NCBI GenBank assembly: GCA_003663325.1
Contig: QMZT01000005.1
Coordinates: forward strand, 1 to 40,221
From: Candidatus Aenigmatarchaeota archaeon
Lineage (GTDB): Archaea > Aenigmatarchaeota > Aenigmatarchaeia > QMZP01 > QMZT01
Direction: 5' to 3'
DNA: 40,221 bases
The stretch's first letter is position 1, and each line of letters opens with the position of its first letter. The notes below the pieces were generated by a model. The model was not told the DNA's origin. It did no database searches and saw only the letters and a list, made by a program, of their open reading frames with translations. Shown in pieces: positions 1-10,649 of the stretch. A program made the position numbers and the translations under genes.

Positions 1-3000
1 CAAACCAATGCTGACAAGCTCAAGTTCTATTTCGATAGCATACAGCAAACATTAGGATTTAATGGTAATATACCAAACAAGACCGCATATCTTCCTTCAT
101 ATCCTGTTCAAATTGGCAAGATGAATTATTATTTCTCCGGTATTATAGACCAAGTCCTAATCTATAATCGCTCCCTGAAGCCTTATGAGGTTAATGCTCA
201 TTATCTGGCAGCCATATCTAATAGGAGCAATTATGTTTATGCTTGGCTTTCTCCTGTCTTGGATGGTGGCAAACAAACAGCTGACTGGAAGGAGGTAAGC
301 TGGGAGCAAGAAATACCGGCAGGCACAAACATAACTGTACAATTCAGGGCTGGCAATAGCTCTAGCTATAATGCAAGCACATGGACAGATTGGAGCATAG
401 AATATAACACCAGCTCGGGTGTGGATATAAACTCAAGCTTCGATTACCGCTACCTTCAGCTTAAATTCAATTTCTATACCTATAGCCCAAACGTAACCCC
501 CGTATTGAAGAGCTTCACCGTTAACTATTCCATGGAAAAGGTACAAACAAACAATCTTGGCTGGCTACAATTTGCTATAAACGACACCTCTTTGCCGCAT
601 ACTTTTGAATGGGAATCACAAAATCTTAGCGGTGTGCTCAGAGTAAGGGCTTTGCAAATTATAGACCTCAGACCATTTGGCTTGCCAATAATTGATAATG
701 TAACAACAGCCAACCTTTCAATGAGCATAGCCATTAACGCTTCAACCTTGCAAGGAAGCTTAACCAATAGAAACATTAGCAGGGTTTGGGTTAATATAAC
801 AAAGCCCTCTGGAACGTGGGAAAATGTAACGCTAAGCGGGCCAGAAACGGGAGGAAAGTGGCAAGCAAGCTATGTTCCAGACCTACTCGGCCCCTATACA
901 ACCAAGTTCTATTGGGAAAGCACCGCTGGCGATACAGCAATCTTGAGAATGGGAGAATTTGAGGTAAGAACACTACTAATTGGTATAAGCTCGCCAGATA
1001 ATAAAGGCTATGATAAAATCGTCTTTGAGCCGGGAGACAAGTTTAATGTCACAGCATGCATTAAAGAATTCAATGGTAGCCATTACTTCAACGTTACCTC
1101 TGGCAACTTTGATATAAAAATAAGCACAGATAGCGGTTACGTTTATGGCAATCTAACATATGTTGATGGTTGCGAGTGGCGTGCCAATTTCACAGCTCCA
1201 ATGACAATAGGAACATATACAATCTATATAAACGGGACAAGCTATTTGGAAGGCATATACGGGAGCAATCAAACAAATTATCATGTGAATCAGAAACCAC
1301 TTTATCGAGAAGAAACAGTAACGGTAGAACCTGATATAAGCTACTACTACGATAACTTCACATTTAATATTTCAGTTAAAGATAATGAATGGAATGATGT
1401 AAATGTTACCCTCTTCGTCTCAACCGATAATAAAACAACATGGCAGTATAAAGGCTCAGTTCTTGTTACAGCTCCGGGAACATATAAAACAGCATCCATA
1501 ACAACGACATTCGCATATACAGATGTTGGAAGCGATAACTACTATAAATTCCAACTAGATGACAGCTATTTCAGAGTTAACACCACAGAATATGAGGGGC
1601 CAAGTGAGATAAGGAGCCAGATTGTTATAAACCTAACACAAGACCACTATTACATATACAGAAACGATAGCTTTAGCCCATACAACGTAACCTTTAACAT
1701 AAAGACAACGGATGCAAGCGATAACCTATTGGAAGGGATAAATGTAACCCTTTACAGAAACTCAACCTTCATAGGTAATTGCACAACGAATGCAAGTGGT
1801 GAGTGCAGGATAACCTATAATCCAGAATACTATCTAAGCGTTGGCAACTATAGCATATTGGCAAATGCAAGCGGCGCAGGCTATGATTACAGCACCACAA
1901 CATCTTGGCTTATACTAAATGGCAAGCTATACCCACAGATAGATAGTCCAGCAGCTAATAGTGTGTTGCTGAGAGGGGCAAGCTATAACTTCAACTCAAC
2001 AACAACAGATGATAATGGCACGTATCTAAGCGTTAACATAGACTGGCATCTTTTGAATTCTAGCTTGCAAACTGTAGATAGCTTTGGCCAAAACCAAGAA
2101 GACCTAATTTATACATTCGCAAGCAATCTAACTGCTGGCACCTACTATATAAAGATAAACGTAAGCAAGCCTTTCTATGATAATGCCCAACATAACATAT
2201 CAATAACAATAAAGTATAGGAGCGCTGTGAACATAACCCAAGGCCCAAGCCAAATATACAGAGGTAATAGCGGGGATTATTATGCAAGAGTATACGATTT
2301 TGATAACGATACGGTATTGCCAAGCTACACAGTAAGCTGGTACGTTGATAGCCAGTTTAAGCAATTCATCTTGACCGGGCCTACTGGCTATTCTATCTAC
2401 ACCTTCGATACAACAGGCTACAGCTTGGGTATGCATGAAATAAAGGCGGAGATAGGAAGCAAAGGTGATTATATACCATGGATAAACTCAAGCAATATTA
2501 GTATGGAAGTAAGAGGGATTCTGTACATAAACATCACCAGCCCAGGAGAGAATCAAATAGCTAACAGAGGGAGCTTTGTACAGCTAAACTCAAGCGTTTG
2601 GGATGATACCAACAATGAGCCAACAAATGCGTACAATGTTAGCTGGCTGTTAAATGGTATGCAAATACTAAACCAGCAAAACGGAAGCTACCAGATTCCA
2701 TGGACAAACCCAATAGGCTTAAATAATCTTAGTGCAACAGCTTATGGCAATTATTACGATAATGGCACAGATAGTATATTAATAAAGGTGTTTGGCTACT
2801 CAGAGCTTTATAACATAACCACAGATAAAACCATATATTTGAGCGGAGAGCCAATAATGGCTAATTGTTCTGTTAGAGATTCCAACACATCCATAGCCAT
2901 AGCAAACTATCCTGTTAAATTCTACTTTAACTATAGCTATCAAGGCACCAATTTAACCAATAGCTATGGAATAGCATTCTTTGAAATAAACACAAGTGGA

Positions 3001-6000
3001 GCAAACGCAGGCTTTTACAATATATCCTGCGAGCTAGAAGATAACGCTTCCCTCTTCTATAATGTGTCCAGAGGTTGGATTGATAGAGAGATAGAGATAC
3101 GAAGGTTGTTGGTAATAAAAAATGTTACAGCCCAGCCAGCAATTATTTACAGAAATAGCAGCGCATCGCCGCATGAAGCCAATATAAGTGTGGAGGTATG
3201 GGATGGCGCCATCAAGCCTATGCCTAACGCTATTGCTCATTTTTACCTACCAAATGGCTATGAGAATTGTACTACAAGCAGTAATGGTATATGCTCGATC
3301 TTGTGGGACCCACCAGATAACTATCTGCAAGCTAACTACACAATCTTCGTTAATGCAACAAAGCCTGGCTCAAACCCTAGCAGCACGGAAAATATAAGCG
3401 TGGAGGTTGTTACCAACCCAGTGCTTGAGCTAAATACCACAACCTTGTTATTCACACCAGCAAAGATGGGAGAAAACTCAACCCGTGGCCAAGTCTTTGT
3501 AATATTCTCCTTGGGTGATACCAACCTAACAAATATATCAATCTCATGCATCTCCGGCATAATATGTCAAAACTTCACAATAAGCCTTTCCAACAATAAC
3601 TTTGATTTAGAGATGGGCAAGAACAAAACAATAGAAATCAATCTGAGCGTGCCAGCTAACTTCAACAATTTCGGCGACTTTGATGGCATCCTAAGAATAA
3701 GGGCAGCCAATGTTAATAGAATAAATACTACCAAAACCACCAAGTTCATCAACATGAGTATACATGTATTTAAAGAAGAGACCATGCTAAGGCAAGAGCC
3801 CCAATCAATCACCGTGGGCAATATACAAGGCGATGTTATAACAAAGGTAATAAATCTAACGCTGGAAAACAAAGGCAGCGATAATATAACCCAAATTAAT
3901 TTAACACTGAGGTTTAACACAAGCTTCTATGGCTGCATAGACACATTAACATGCAATGATATGATTATTTACCCAAGCTATCAAAACTGCTCTCTCATAG
4001 AGCCCAATACTACTTGCAACAAAACATTCTACATAAACATATCTGCAACCACCGAGCCGTATGATTTTTACAAGATTGTTGGTAAGGCAAGCTATATAAA
4101 TCTTGATAATAGCTATGGTAGTGCTAAGAACATCACAAATCTGGATGTTAATCCAACATATGCCCTAAAGATAGCCCCAGACCAATTCTCTGGCGTGGTA
4201 AACCATGGTCAATCAAAGCAGATAGGTGTAATGAATATCTCCAATACAGGCAATACCGTTATTAGTAACGTTAATTTAATACCTTACGGAGGCAATTTAA
4301 CAGCAAGCTGGCTAACAATAACCCCTGACCATTATGCAGGCATAGATAAAGGTGCAACGAAACACTCAACCATAACCGTATCACTGCCTGCTGGCACTGC
4401 GCCGGGCAAATATTGGACATACATTAATGTTACATCCGACCAGGCAGAAACAAAGCAGGCTATGGTAAACATTACCGTGCCAATAGATTACTCTTGGAGC
4501 ATAAACCCGAGCTATACAGAGCGCAGTGTATGGGTTGATCTTCCCGGCACTTTCAATCTAACAATTAGCAATGAGGGGAATGTTAATCAAAGCTTTAGCT
4601 TAAGTTGTGCATCCCAAAACTCCTCCATACTAACGATAACGGGCTATCCGCAGGAGGTTAATGTAAGTAAGCAAGCAAGCGAGAACGCAAGCATCAATTA
4701 CTTTGCTGCAAGCTCTGGGAACACGATACTCCAATGTACAGTAACAAATAAGCAAAATAATGAGCAAAAAACAGCAACCTTTAACGTTACCGTTATCGAT
4801 ATTGCCCCCATATTATATGAACCGCCAGCATGGTATCAATACAGGGATATTAACTATGAATCCCAAGTAATAGAGATAAACATCTCCGACAATCACCAAT
4901 TACAGGATAATTGGGCATGGATAAATGTAACGGGGACTGAGGAGAAAGTTATTAACATGAGCATAAAGCAAACCCTTGGCAGCAATCCGCCAAACTACAC
5001 CTTTACTGGCAACTTCACCCCAACCATGGCTGGCTTGTACTATTTTGTTATATACGCAAAGGATGATGCAGGCTACACAAACCATACCGCACAATACCAA
5101 TTCTATGCTATACAATCAACAGACATGGAGATAGCAACAAACACATCCAGAGCAATAGCAGGAGTAACGCTAACTAATGGCAAGTGTTTTGATCAGGCAA
5201 TAAATATAACAAATCTTGGCAGTGGCGCCACAGGATATGGAGGAGCCTACTATACCAATCTAAGCATAACAAACCTTCCATCAGGATGGAGCGCAGACCC
5301 ACCCTTAGTTAGTTATGGAAAGGTTAAAGGAGGCGAAACAAAGAGCACAACAATACAAATATGTGTTCCCGCAGCAACACCAGCCGGCAGTTACTCTTTT
5401 GTTGTTAGGGTGGATTGGATAAATCCAAACAACTATGCAAGCTATAAGAGCGAGATAGTTGATGTTGATGTTTTACCAACGCCGCAATTAGAAGTTAGCA
5501 GTGTGCCACCAATAGATAACTTCACGCATGGCACCACAAGAGAAGCCAGCTACGTGTTATCCAATACGGGTAATGTAAAGGTTAATAACATCACGTTATA
5601 CAGGGCAGACAGCTTAACAATAAATACTACTATAGCTCCAGATTTCATCACAGCTTTATCTATGGGAGAAAGCAGCACAATATACGTAAACATTACCGTG
5701 CCTTTGGGCTTTTCCCCCGGTCCTTACCAAATTAAAATAAACCATGAGGGTGTAGAGGCAAGCGTGTTGCAAACAATATTCTTAACCGTTTTGGAAAGCA
5801 AGGAATGGAATATAAGCACAACAAAAATCTCAAAGCTTGTTGCTAGCAATACCTCTGGCAAGTTTGCTGAGATAAACCTAACAAATAACGGTAATGTGCA
5901 GCTAGACTTTAGCCTAAACATAACGGGCAACATCTCCAGCTACCTATCTTACCCAACATCGCTATCTGTTCAAAAACAGAGCACAGAGTTAATAGTTATA

Positions 6001-9000
6001 AACTTCTCATCACCTGCAACAAAGACAGATTATATGGGCAACCTGACTATTTCTTCACCAGGAGCAAACCCGGAGAATATGAGCATAGCACTAACCATGG
6101 GTGTCAGACCTTTAGAAATAGACCTTAAAAGCTACACAAACGAAACAAATGCCAGCGAGCCTATAAGCCTTGTTGTAAATCTAACCTATGATAATAAACC
6201 TGTTGATACCTCCAACTGGAATATAAAGGTGGGTGGGAAGGCATGCACCGAGCTTAATGCAAGCTATAATAGCAAGCTGTGGTACATAGCTTGCATTGCC
6301 CCCGAGCTAAAAGATGGCTATTACTATGATTTGGAGCTAAGAGCAGCAGCAATAGTTAACGGCAGCAATATAGAAGGCTTAGCCAATTATCCAAAAGCCA
6401 TTTACTATTATGACATCTCCCCGCCAGTCATAGAATCTATCTTGGCTGAGGAAAAAGAAGTTGCAAATGAGACAGCCAAAGCAAACCAAACAATAATTGC
6501 TAACATTACCGATGCAACAAAGGTAGCAAGTGCAGACATAGTAGTGGAGAAAGAAGGTAGTGTTGTTTATTCTGGTCCCATGACAAATATCTCAGGAAAT
6601 ACATATAGTGTAAATATAACTAACCTGGGCATAGGGGATTACGATTTCAGCATAACAGCAAGTGATGGCAAGTATGCAAACTCCACCAAGGGTTGGTTTG
6701 AGGTTTACATAGGTAATGTATACTTTACTGGCAATGCTAATGATGCTGCAGGCAATCCGTATACAACACAATTCAAATTCTACAGGCCAGGGAAGAACTT
6801 TTCTGCAAGCTATGAAATAAAAACTATAAGCTTCTCCGCTCAAGGATCATATAACAAAAAGGTGCATAAGAGGGTGTGTGACCTTATTGTTACAGGGTTT
6901 AATCACATAATAAAAATGAGGAACGTTAATATCGCTGATAGTGTAACAGAACCGTTAAGAATGGATGATATTGAAAAGCCTTTAGAGGATGGCGTGGAGA
7001 AGGCAAGCTATGCCGCAGAGCACGGAATAATATACTTCAAAAAGGTGCTGGGCATAGTAAGCAACCTAAACTTCTCATACGCTGAGCTGATCTTAAATAC
7101 AGGCAGCTATGATCCTAACACGCTCCTTGTTTATAAATGTGCTGACTGGAGCTTTAGCGAGAGGGAATGCGATGGGCAATGGACCGAGGTTACAGGCTTA
7201 GAAAGGGGCGCAAATACGATAAGCTTTACAATAACCTCCTTCTCCGCCTATGCTTTGGTTACGATAGAGTGTGGACTTGGGTATGTAACCTGTGGCAATA
7301 TATGCTATAGGCAGGAGGTGTGCCCATACTGCTGCAATGGTGTTTGTTCAAATACATCATGCACTGTGACCGGGACGGGGGCAGTAACAGGCGGCGGAGG
7401 CGGCGGAGGCGGTGGTTATATAGAACGGGTGGAAGAGAAAAAGGCCGTTTGTGGCAATGGGGTGTGCGAAGCCACGGAGAGCTGGGAGAACTGCCCAGAG
7501 GATTGCGAGCCGCCACTACCACCAAGCTCCGTTAGCTCTAATATAGTGGATGTTAAACTATATCCTGGGGAAAGCAAGACATATTCGATATGGATCACAA
7601 ATAATATGAACAGCTACCAGACAGCCACGTTATCTGTAAGGGGACCTGTATGGGAATTTGTGAGACTTGAAAAGGAAAGGATAAACGTAGCGCCGCTCTC
7701 AACGCGAACAGTAAAGGTTAAGTTTGTCACTGATACAACAACACAGCCAGGGGTATATACGGGAGATATATTGATAGCTATAGGTAACAAAACCCATACA
7801 CTTCCTGTAACATTAACCGTGCTACCGGAGCAGTACGCATTGTTGGATGTAAAGGTAGAGGCCTTAACAAAATACATCCTGCCTAGGGATGCTTTAAGGT
7901 TTTACGTATCCCTTTACAATCTTGGAATAAAGAAAAGGTTTGATGTTACACTCGACTACCAAATCAAAGAAATGGAGACAGAAAAAACAATAACGCATAA
8001 AATGGAAACAATGGCCATAGAAACCTCTCTATCCTTCGTAAAGATGTACGATCTAAGCAATATATCACTAACACCAGGAAAGTATTACATTACCGTTGTT
8101 GCTATGTATGAAAACAAAACAGCATCCTCTGCCGATATGTTTGAGGTTATTACGCCGCCATGGTGGTACAAGTACATACCATGGATAATAGCTGGCATAG
8201 TAGCGATAGCTGTTTTGATATATGTATACAAGTGGCACAAGAAAAAGGTGCTTGAAAGGCTTAGATACCTTACCCCGGTAGATTACAAAACCCTGCCAAC
8301 GGGAGGGTTGAGGATAGGGAAGATAGCAGAGACAGACAGAAAGGCATACCTAAGCAAGGATGATTTGGTTACGCACGTCATTACAGCCGGTGCTACGGGC
8401 TCTGGTAAGACAGTCTCGGCAATGGTTATTGTAGAAGAATGCCTGCTGCAAAAGATACCCGTAATAGTGTTTGATCCAACAGGACAATGGACAGGATTTG
8501 TAAAGCCGTGCCGTGATAGCAGGATGCTTTCAAAGTACCCTGAGTTTGGCTTGAAGGAAATACACGCAAGGAGCTTCCCGGGTATGATATACGAGGTTAC
8601 AGATCCAAATGTTAAGATAGACCTAAGGAAGTATATGAACCCGGGAGAGATAACAATATTTACCCTGAACAAGCTAAAACCAGGTGAGTATGATATTGCC
8701 GTCAAGAATATAATAGATTTGATATTTGAGCAGGGATGGGAAGAAAGCCCAACATTAAGAATGCTGATCGTTTTTGATGAAGTACACAGGCTGCTAGAGA
8801 GGTATGGTGGTAAAGGCGGGTACATAGTCTTGGAAAAGGCTGCCAGAGAATTCAGGAAGTGGGGTATCGGCTTAATAATGATATCCCAAGTGCTGAGCGA
8901 CTTCAAAGAAGCTCTTAAGGGTAACGTTCTAACAGAGATACAGCTAAATACAAAGCTATTGAACGATATAAAGAGGGCAAAGGAGAAGTATGGGGAGGAG

Positions 9001-9324
9001 TATGCAAAAAGGATAACGAGAGAGGAGGTTGGTGTTGGTATGATCCAGAATCCAAGGTATAACAGAGGTAAGCCCTATTGGGTAGCCTTTAGACCACTAC
9101 TGCACAGCCCGCACAAGATACCTAACAAGGAGTTAGAATTGTACAAGAGGTATGCAAAGGAGCTGGAGGAAATAGAGAAGGGGATAGAGAAAAGAAAGAA
9201 AGCTGGCAAAGAGGTATTTGACCTTGAGCTAGAATTCAGACTGGCAAGCCAGAAACTAAAGGCAGGGAAATTCAGGGTTGTGGATATATACATCCAATCC
9301 TTAAAGGCAAGACTAAAAGAATAG
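1..9324 (+). CDS. Giant surface protein fused to a HerA/FtsK-like ATPase (5' end outside window)
   Basis: The frame is open from base 1, so the start lies upstream; 3,107 residues are visible. The first ~70 residues look like the end of a LamG/concanavalin-type domain (FSGIIDQVLIYNRS). About 2,300 residues of Thr/Asn-rich beta-sandwich repeats follow, many resembling NEW3/CARDB-like modules and packed with N-x-S/T sequons. Residues ~2424-2503 hold two Cys-rich clusters (the second CGNGVCE...NCPEDC) around a run of nine glycines (7390-7416). A further beta domain, one membrane helix (~8176-8232) followed by a basic stretch, and a cytoplasmic ATPase end the protein. The ATPase has Walker A GATGSGKT (8389-8412), FDPTGQW, and Walker B LIVFDEVHRL (8764-8793), as in HerA/VirB4/DUF87 proteins. 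Seen: one uninterrupted frame. Inferred: outside adhesin or sensor, inside hexameric motor. Substrate and partner are unknown. It converges with the pilin genes, with a 9-bp gap. Confidence 0.85.
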   Translation, partial: QTNADKLKFYFDSIQQTLGFNGNIPNKTAYLPSYPVQIGKMNYYFSGIIDQVLIYNRSLKPYEVNAHYLAAISNRSNYVYAWLSPVLDGGKQTADWKEVSWEQEIPAGTNITVQFRAGNSSSYNASTWTDWSIEYNTSSGVDINSSFDYRYLQLKFNFYTYSPNVTPVLKSFTVNYSMEKVQTNNLGWLQFAINDTSLPHTFEWESQNLSGVLRVRALQIIDLRPFGLPIIDNVTTANLSMSIAINASTLQGSLTNRNISRVWVNITKPSGTWENVTLSGPETGGKWQASYVPDLLGPYTTKFYWESTAGDTAILRMGEFEVRTLLIGISSPDNKGYDKIVFEPGDKFNVTACIKEFNGSHYFNVTSGNFDIKISTDSGYVYGNLTYVDGCEWRANFTAPMTIGTYTIYINGTSYLEGIYGSNQTNYHVNQKPLYREETVTVEPDISYYYDNFTFNISVKDNEWNDVNVTLFVSTDNKTTWQYKGSVLVTAPGTYKTASITTTFAYTDVGSDNYYKFQLDDSYFRVNTTEYEGPSEIRSQIVINLTQDHYYIYRNDSFSPYNVTFNIKTTDASDNLLEGINVTLYRNSTFIGNCTTNASGECRITYNPEYYLSVGNYSILANASGAGYDYSTTTSWLILNGKLYPQIDSPAANSVLLRGASYNFNSTTTDDNGTYLSVNIDWHLLNSSLQTVDSFGQNQEDLIYTFASNLTAGTYYIKINVSKPFYDNAQHNISITIKYRSAVNITQGPSQIYRGNSGDYYARVYDFDNDTVLPSYTVSWYVDSQFKQFILTGPTGYSIYTFDTTGYSLGMHEIKAEIGSKGDYIPWINSSNISMEVRGILYINITSPGENQIANRGSFVQLNSSVWDDTNNEPTNAYNVSWLLNGMQILNQQNGSYQIPWTNPIGLNNLSATAYGNYYDNGTDSILIKVFGYSELYNITTDKTIYLSGEPIMANCSVRDSNTSIAIANYPVKFYFNYSYQGTNLTNSYGIAFFEINTSGANAGFYNISCELEDNASLFYNVSRGWIDREIEIRRLLVIKNVTAQPAIIYRNSSASPHEANISVEVWDGAIKPMPNAIAHFYLPNGYENCTTSSNGICSILWDPPDNYLQANYTIFVNATKPGSNPSSTENISVEVVTNPVLELNTTTLLFTPAKMGENSTRGQVFVIFSLGDTNLTNISISCISGIICQNFTISLSNNNFDLEMGKNKTIEINLSVPANFNNFGDFDGILRIRAANVNRINTTKTTKFINMSIHVFKEETMLRQEPQSITVGNIQGDVITKVINLTLENKGSDNITQINLTLRFNTSFYGCIDTLTCNDMIIYPSYQNCSLIEPNTTCNKTFYINISATTEPYDFYKIVGKASYINLDNSYGSAKNITNLDVNPTYALKIAPDQFSGVVNHGQSKQIGVMNISNTGNTVISNVNLIPYGGNLTASWLTITPDHYAGIDKGATKHSTITVSLPAGTAPGKYWTYINVTSDQAETKQAMVNITVPIDYSWSINPSYTERSVWVDLPGTFNLTISNEGNVNQSFSLSCASQNSSILTITGYPQEVNVSKQASENASINYFAASSGNTILQCTVTNKQNNEQKTATFNVTVIDIAPILYEPPAWYQYRDINYESQVIEINISDNHQLQDNWAWINVTGTEEKVINMSIKQTLGSNPPNYTFTGNFTPTMAGLYYFVIYAKDDAGYTNHTAQYQFYAIQSTDMEIATNTSRAIAGVTLTNGKCFDQAINITNLGSGATGYGGAYYTNLSITNLPSGWSADPPLVSYGKVKGGETKSTTIQICVPAATPAGSYSFVVRVDWINPNNYASYKSEIVDVDVLPTPQLEVSSVPPIDNFTHGTTREASYVLSNTGNVKVNNITLYRADSLTINTTIAPDFITALSMGESSTIYVNITVPLGFSPGPYQIKINHEGVEASVLQTIFLTVLESKEWNISTTKISKLVASNTSGKFAEINLTNNGNVQLDFSLNITGNISSYLSYPTSLSVQKQSTELIVINFSSPATKTDYMGNLTISSPGANPENMSIALTMGVRPLEIDLKSYTNETNASEPISLVVNLTYDNKPVDTSNWNIKVGGKACTELNASYNSKLWYIACIAPELKDGYYYDLELRAAAIVNGSNIEGLANYPKAIYYYDISPPVIESILAEEKEVANETAKANQTIIANITDATKVASADIVVEKEGSVVYSGPMTNISGNTYSVNITNLGIGDYDFSITASDGKYANSTKGWFEVYIGNVYFTGNANDAAGNPYTTQFKFYRPGKNFSASYEIKTISFSAQGSYNKKVHKRVCDLIVTGFNHIIKMRNVNIADSVTEPLRMDDIEKPLEDGVEKASYAAEHGIIYFKKVLGIVSNLNFSYAELILNTGSYDPNTLLVYKCADWSFSERECDGQWTEVTGLERGANTISFTITSFSAYALVTIECGLGYVTCGNICYRQEVCPYCCNGVCSNTSCTVTGTGAVTGGGGGGGGGYIERVEEKKAVCGNGVCEATESWENCPEDCEPPLPPSSVSSNIVDVKLYPGESKTYSIWITNNMNSYQTATLSVRGPVWEFVRLEKERINVAPLSTRTVKVKFVTDTTTQPGVYTGDILIAIGNKTHTLPVTLTVLPEQYALLDVKVEALTKYILPRDALRFYVSLYNLGIKKRFDVTLDYQIKEMETEKTITHKMETMAIETSLSFVKMYDLSNISLTPGKYYITVVAMYENKTASSADMFEVITPPWWYKYIPWIIAGIVAIAVLIYVYKWHKKKVLERLRYLTPVDYKTLPTGGLRIGKIAETDRKAYLSKDDLVTHVITAGATGSGKTVSAMVIVEECLLQKIPVIVFDPTGQWTGFVKPCRDSRMLSKYPEFGLKEIHARSFPGMIYEVTDPNVKIDLRKYMNPGEITIFTLNKLKPGEYDIAVKNIIDLIFEQGWEESPTLRMLIVFDEVHRLLERYGGKGGYIVLEKAAREFRKWGIGLIMISQVLSDFKEALKGNVLTEIQLNTKLLNDIKRAKEKYGEEYAKRITREEVGVGMIQNPRYNRGKPYWVAFRPLLHSPHKIPNKELELYKRYAKELEEIEKGIEKRKKAGKEVFDLELEFRLASQKLKAGKFRVVDIYIQSLKARLKE

Positions 9325-9333
9325 CCAAATAGT

Positions 9334-9858
9334 TTAGGTTTTCCATACCGTAAGCCTAAGCCTCACTATCTTTCCTTCGTATATACAATACCTCTCATTC
9401 ACAGCAACATAGCTTGCATTATTTGGCTTTTGACCTGCAACAATATCATAGCCCGTCTCGTTCTTTACTATAGAGGAATTTAGATACGTTAGCTCTATAT
9501 AAGCCTCATAGTTACCTGTACCCAAAGCTTTTTTTAGCTCATCATAGCCCATGCTCATCATCTCATTAACCTTTCCCCTATCCAATATATTCTCCTCCCT
9601 TGCCAGCCCTATAACCTCAACATTGCTCCTATTCCATTCAGCTGGGATGCCTGGTCTTCTCACGAGATAGTCCGATATAGACAATGCAAGCATATTCATT
9701 TCATATATCTGCTTGTTTGTGTTATAATCCTCTCCCACCCTGCTTATTGCGAAGAATACAAAAACAAATATCAGCAAAAACATGGTTATGGAAAACGCTA
9801 TATCCATAGACCATAACTGGCCACGCAGCCCCGAGCCCGGACCATTTTTATTGCCCAT
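9334..9858 (-). CDS. Pilin-like protein with class III-type N-terminus
   Basis: The product has 174 residues. The N-terminus carries a basic segment with RGQLWSMD directly before a hydrophobic helix (IAFSITMFLLIFVFVFFA), the arrangement of archaeal class III signal peptides cleaved by PilD/EppA/FlaK-type peptidases. The rest is a small, probably extracellular domain with N-glycosylation sequons and two short helical segments. It is the last gene of a three-gene minus-strand set, 10 bp after the previous stop, so co-translation is likely. A role as a minor pilin or pseudopilin is inferred from the N-terminus and neighbours; no family-specific motif is visible in the mature part. Confidence 0.65.
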   Translation of the reverse strand: MGNKNGPGSGLRGQLWSMDIAFSITMFLLIFVFVFFAISRVGEDYNTNKQIYEMNMLALSISDYLVRRPGIPAEWNRSNVEVIGLAREENILDRGKVNEMMSMGYDELKKALGTGNYEAYIELTYLNSSIVKNETGYDIVAGQKPNNASYVAVNERYCIYEGKIVRLRLTVWKT

Positions 9859-9868
9859 ATCATCATCA

Positions 9869-10267
9869 TTAGCTATTTATCACAATACTACCATTAACAT
9901 TTTTTATAACATTCAGCCCCCTTTTAATATTTCCTGTTATATTTTTCACTGCCACACTTTTCATATATATACGCTGGGATATGTTAAGGATGATCAAACC
10001 ATCCTCAAGCTTGACAGAGTAATCCATACTATTTATCTTTTCTGGAACGCTAAGCATTATTGCAAACCCATCCCCTTCAATATACGCTATTTCTATAGCA
10101 TCTTTGATGTTTGCAAGCACACCGCCTGCCTCTGTCTCAATCTTTAAATCCCTTATTTCATTGATCTTATTCCATGAAAAAAAGAGGGCAACTATTATCA
10201 CTATTATTAACACAGCAAGGACAAGCATGAATTCAATAGCGGCTTGGCTAATACGATATCTGGACAT
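9869..10267 (-). CDS. Pilin-like protein (class III signal peptide)
   Basis: The start is taken at ATG 10267 (MSRYRISQAAIEF), giving 132 residues; ATG 10276 is also possible, with an AAAGGTT ribosome-site-like stretch upstream. The sequence QAAIEFMLVLAVLIIVIIVALFF is a textbook archaeal pilin N-terminus: Q and E flank the prepilin cleavage and assembly region ahead of a long hydrophobic alpha-1 helix. The C-terminal ~100 residues are predicted beta-rich and carry several sequons. The gene overlaps the end of the upstream pilin gene by 20 bp, so the two are translationally coupled. No ATPase (PilB/FlaI) or platform protein (PilC/FlaJ) for an assembly machine lies in this window. Confidence 0.7.
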   Translation of the reverse strand: MSRYRISQAAIEFMLVLAVLIIVIIVALFFSWNKINEIRDLKIETEAGGVLANIKDAIEIAYIEGDGFAIMLSVPEKINSMDYSVKLEDGLIILNISQRIYMKSVAVKNITGNIKRGLNVIKNVNGSIVINS

Positions 10268-10649
10268 AGCTACCATTACACACAACCTTTACTTCATACA
10301 ACCCTTCGTTAGATGGTAAGGTGCCGCTAACGTTAGCCTGCGTCATTGCAATTACATTATTTATGCTGCTTTTATAAAGTACATCCAGCCTTATTGTGTT
10401 ATTTCCTACAGAGCCCCCCACAACCCCGCTTGGTATATAAAGCTTAATTGTTACACTTGCACCGCTGCCTTGGGAATATACAAAATCGGCAGCTTCCGCA
10501 AGCTTATCAACAGCAAGCTTTGCATAGGAAAGGTCAAGCTGATTGCTGGCTTCATTCCTCATTACCGTTACATAAATCCAGAGAGGAGCTATAAATGTCA
10601 GCACAAGCCCGATTATCAGCAAATACTCCATAGCAACCTGTAACTTCAT
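10248..10649 (-). CDS. Pilin-like protein (class III signal peptide), first gene of pilin operon
   Basis: The start is placed at ATG 10649 (MKLQVAMEYLLIIG), giving 133 residues. A longer frame exists upstream but would add a non-pilin peptide and run into the divergent rtcA gene. QVAMEYLLIIGLVLTFIAPL is a class III signal peptide followed by the alpha-1 helix; the E five residues after the Q position is conserved in pilins. The soluble part (about 100 residues) is Ser/Val-rich and has one Cys near the C-terminus. Two further pilin-like genes follow on the same strand with an overlap and then a 10-bp gap. Likely role: surface pilus or pseudopilus subunit at the outer face of the membrane. Confidence 0.72.
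   Translation of the reverse strand: MKLQVAMEYLLIIGLVLTFIAPLWIYVTVMRNEASNQLDLSYAKLAVDKLAEAADFVYSQGSGASVTIKLYIPSGVVGGSVGNNTIRLDVLYKSSINNVIAMTQANVSGTLPSNEGLYEVKVVCNGSYVQISY

Noticed and set aside
8283-8906. A 207-codon minus-strand frame opposite the ATPase domain
   Set aside because: It is a mirror of the conserved ATPase coding frame and contains no domain; the plus-strand motifs are unambiguous.
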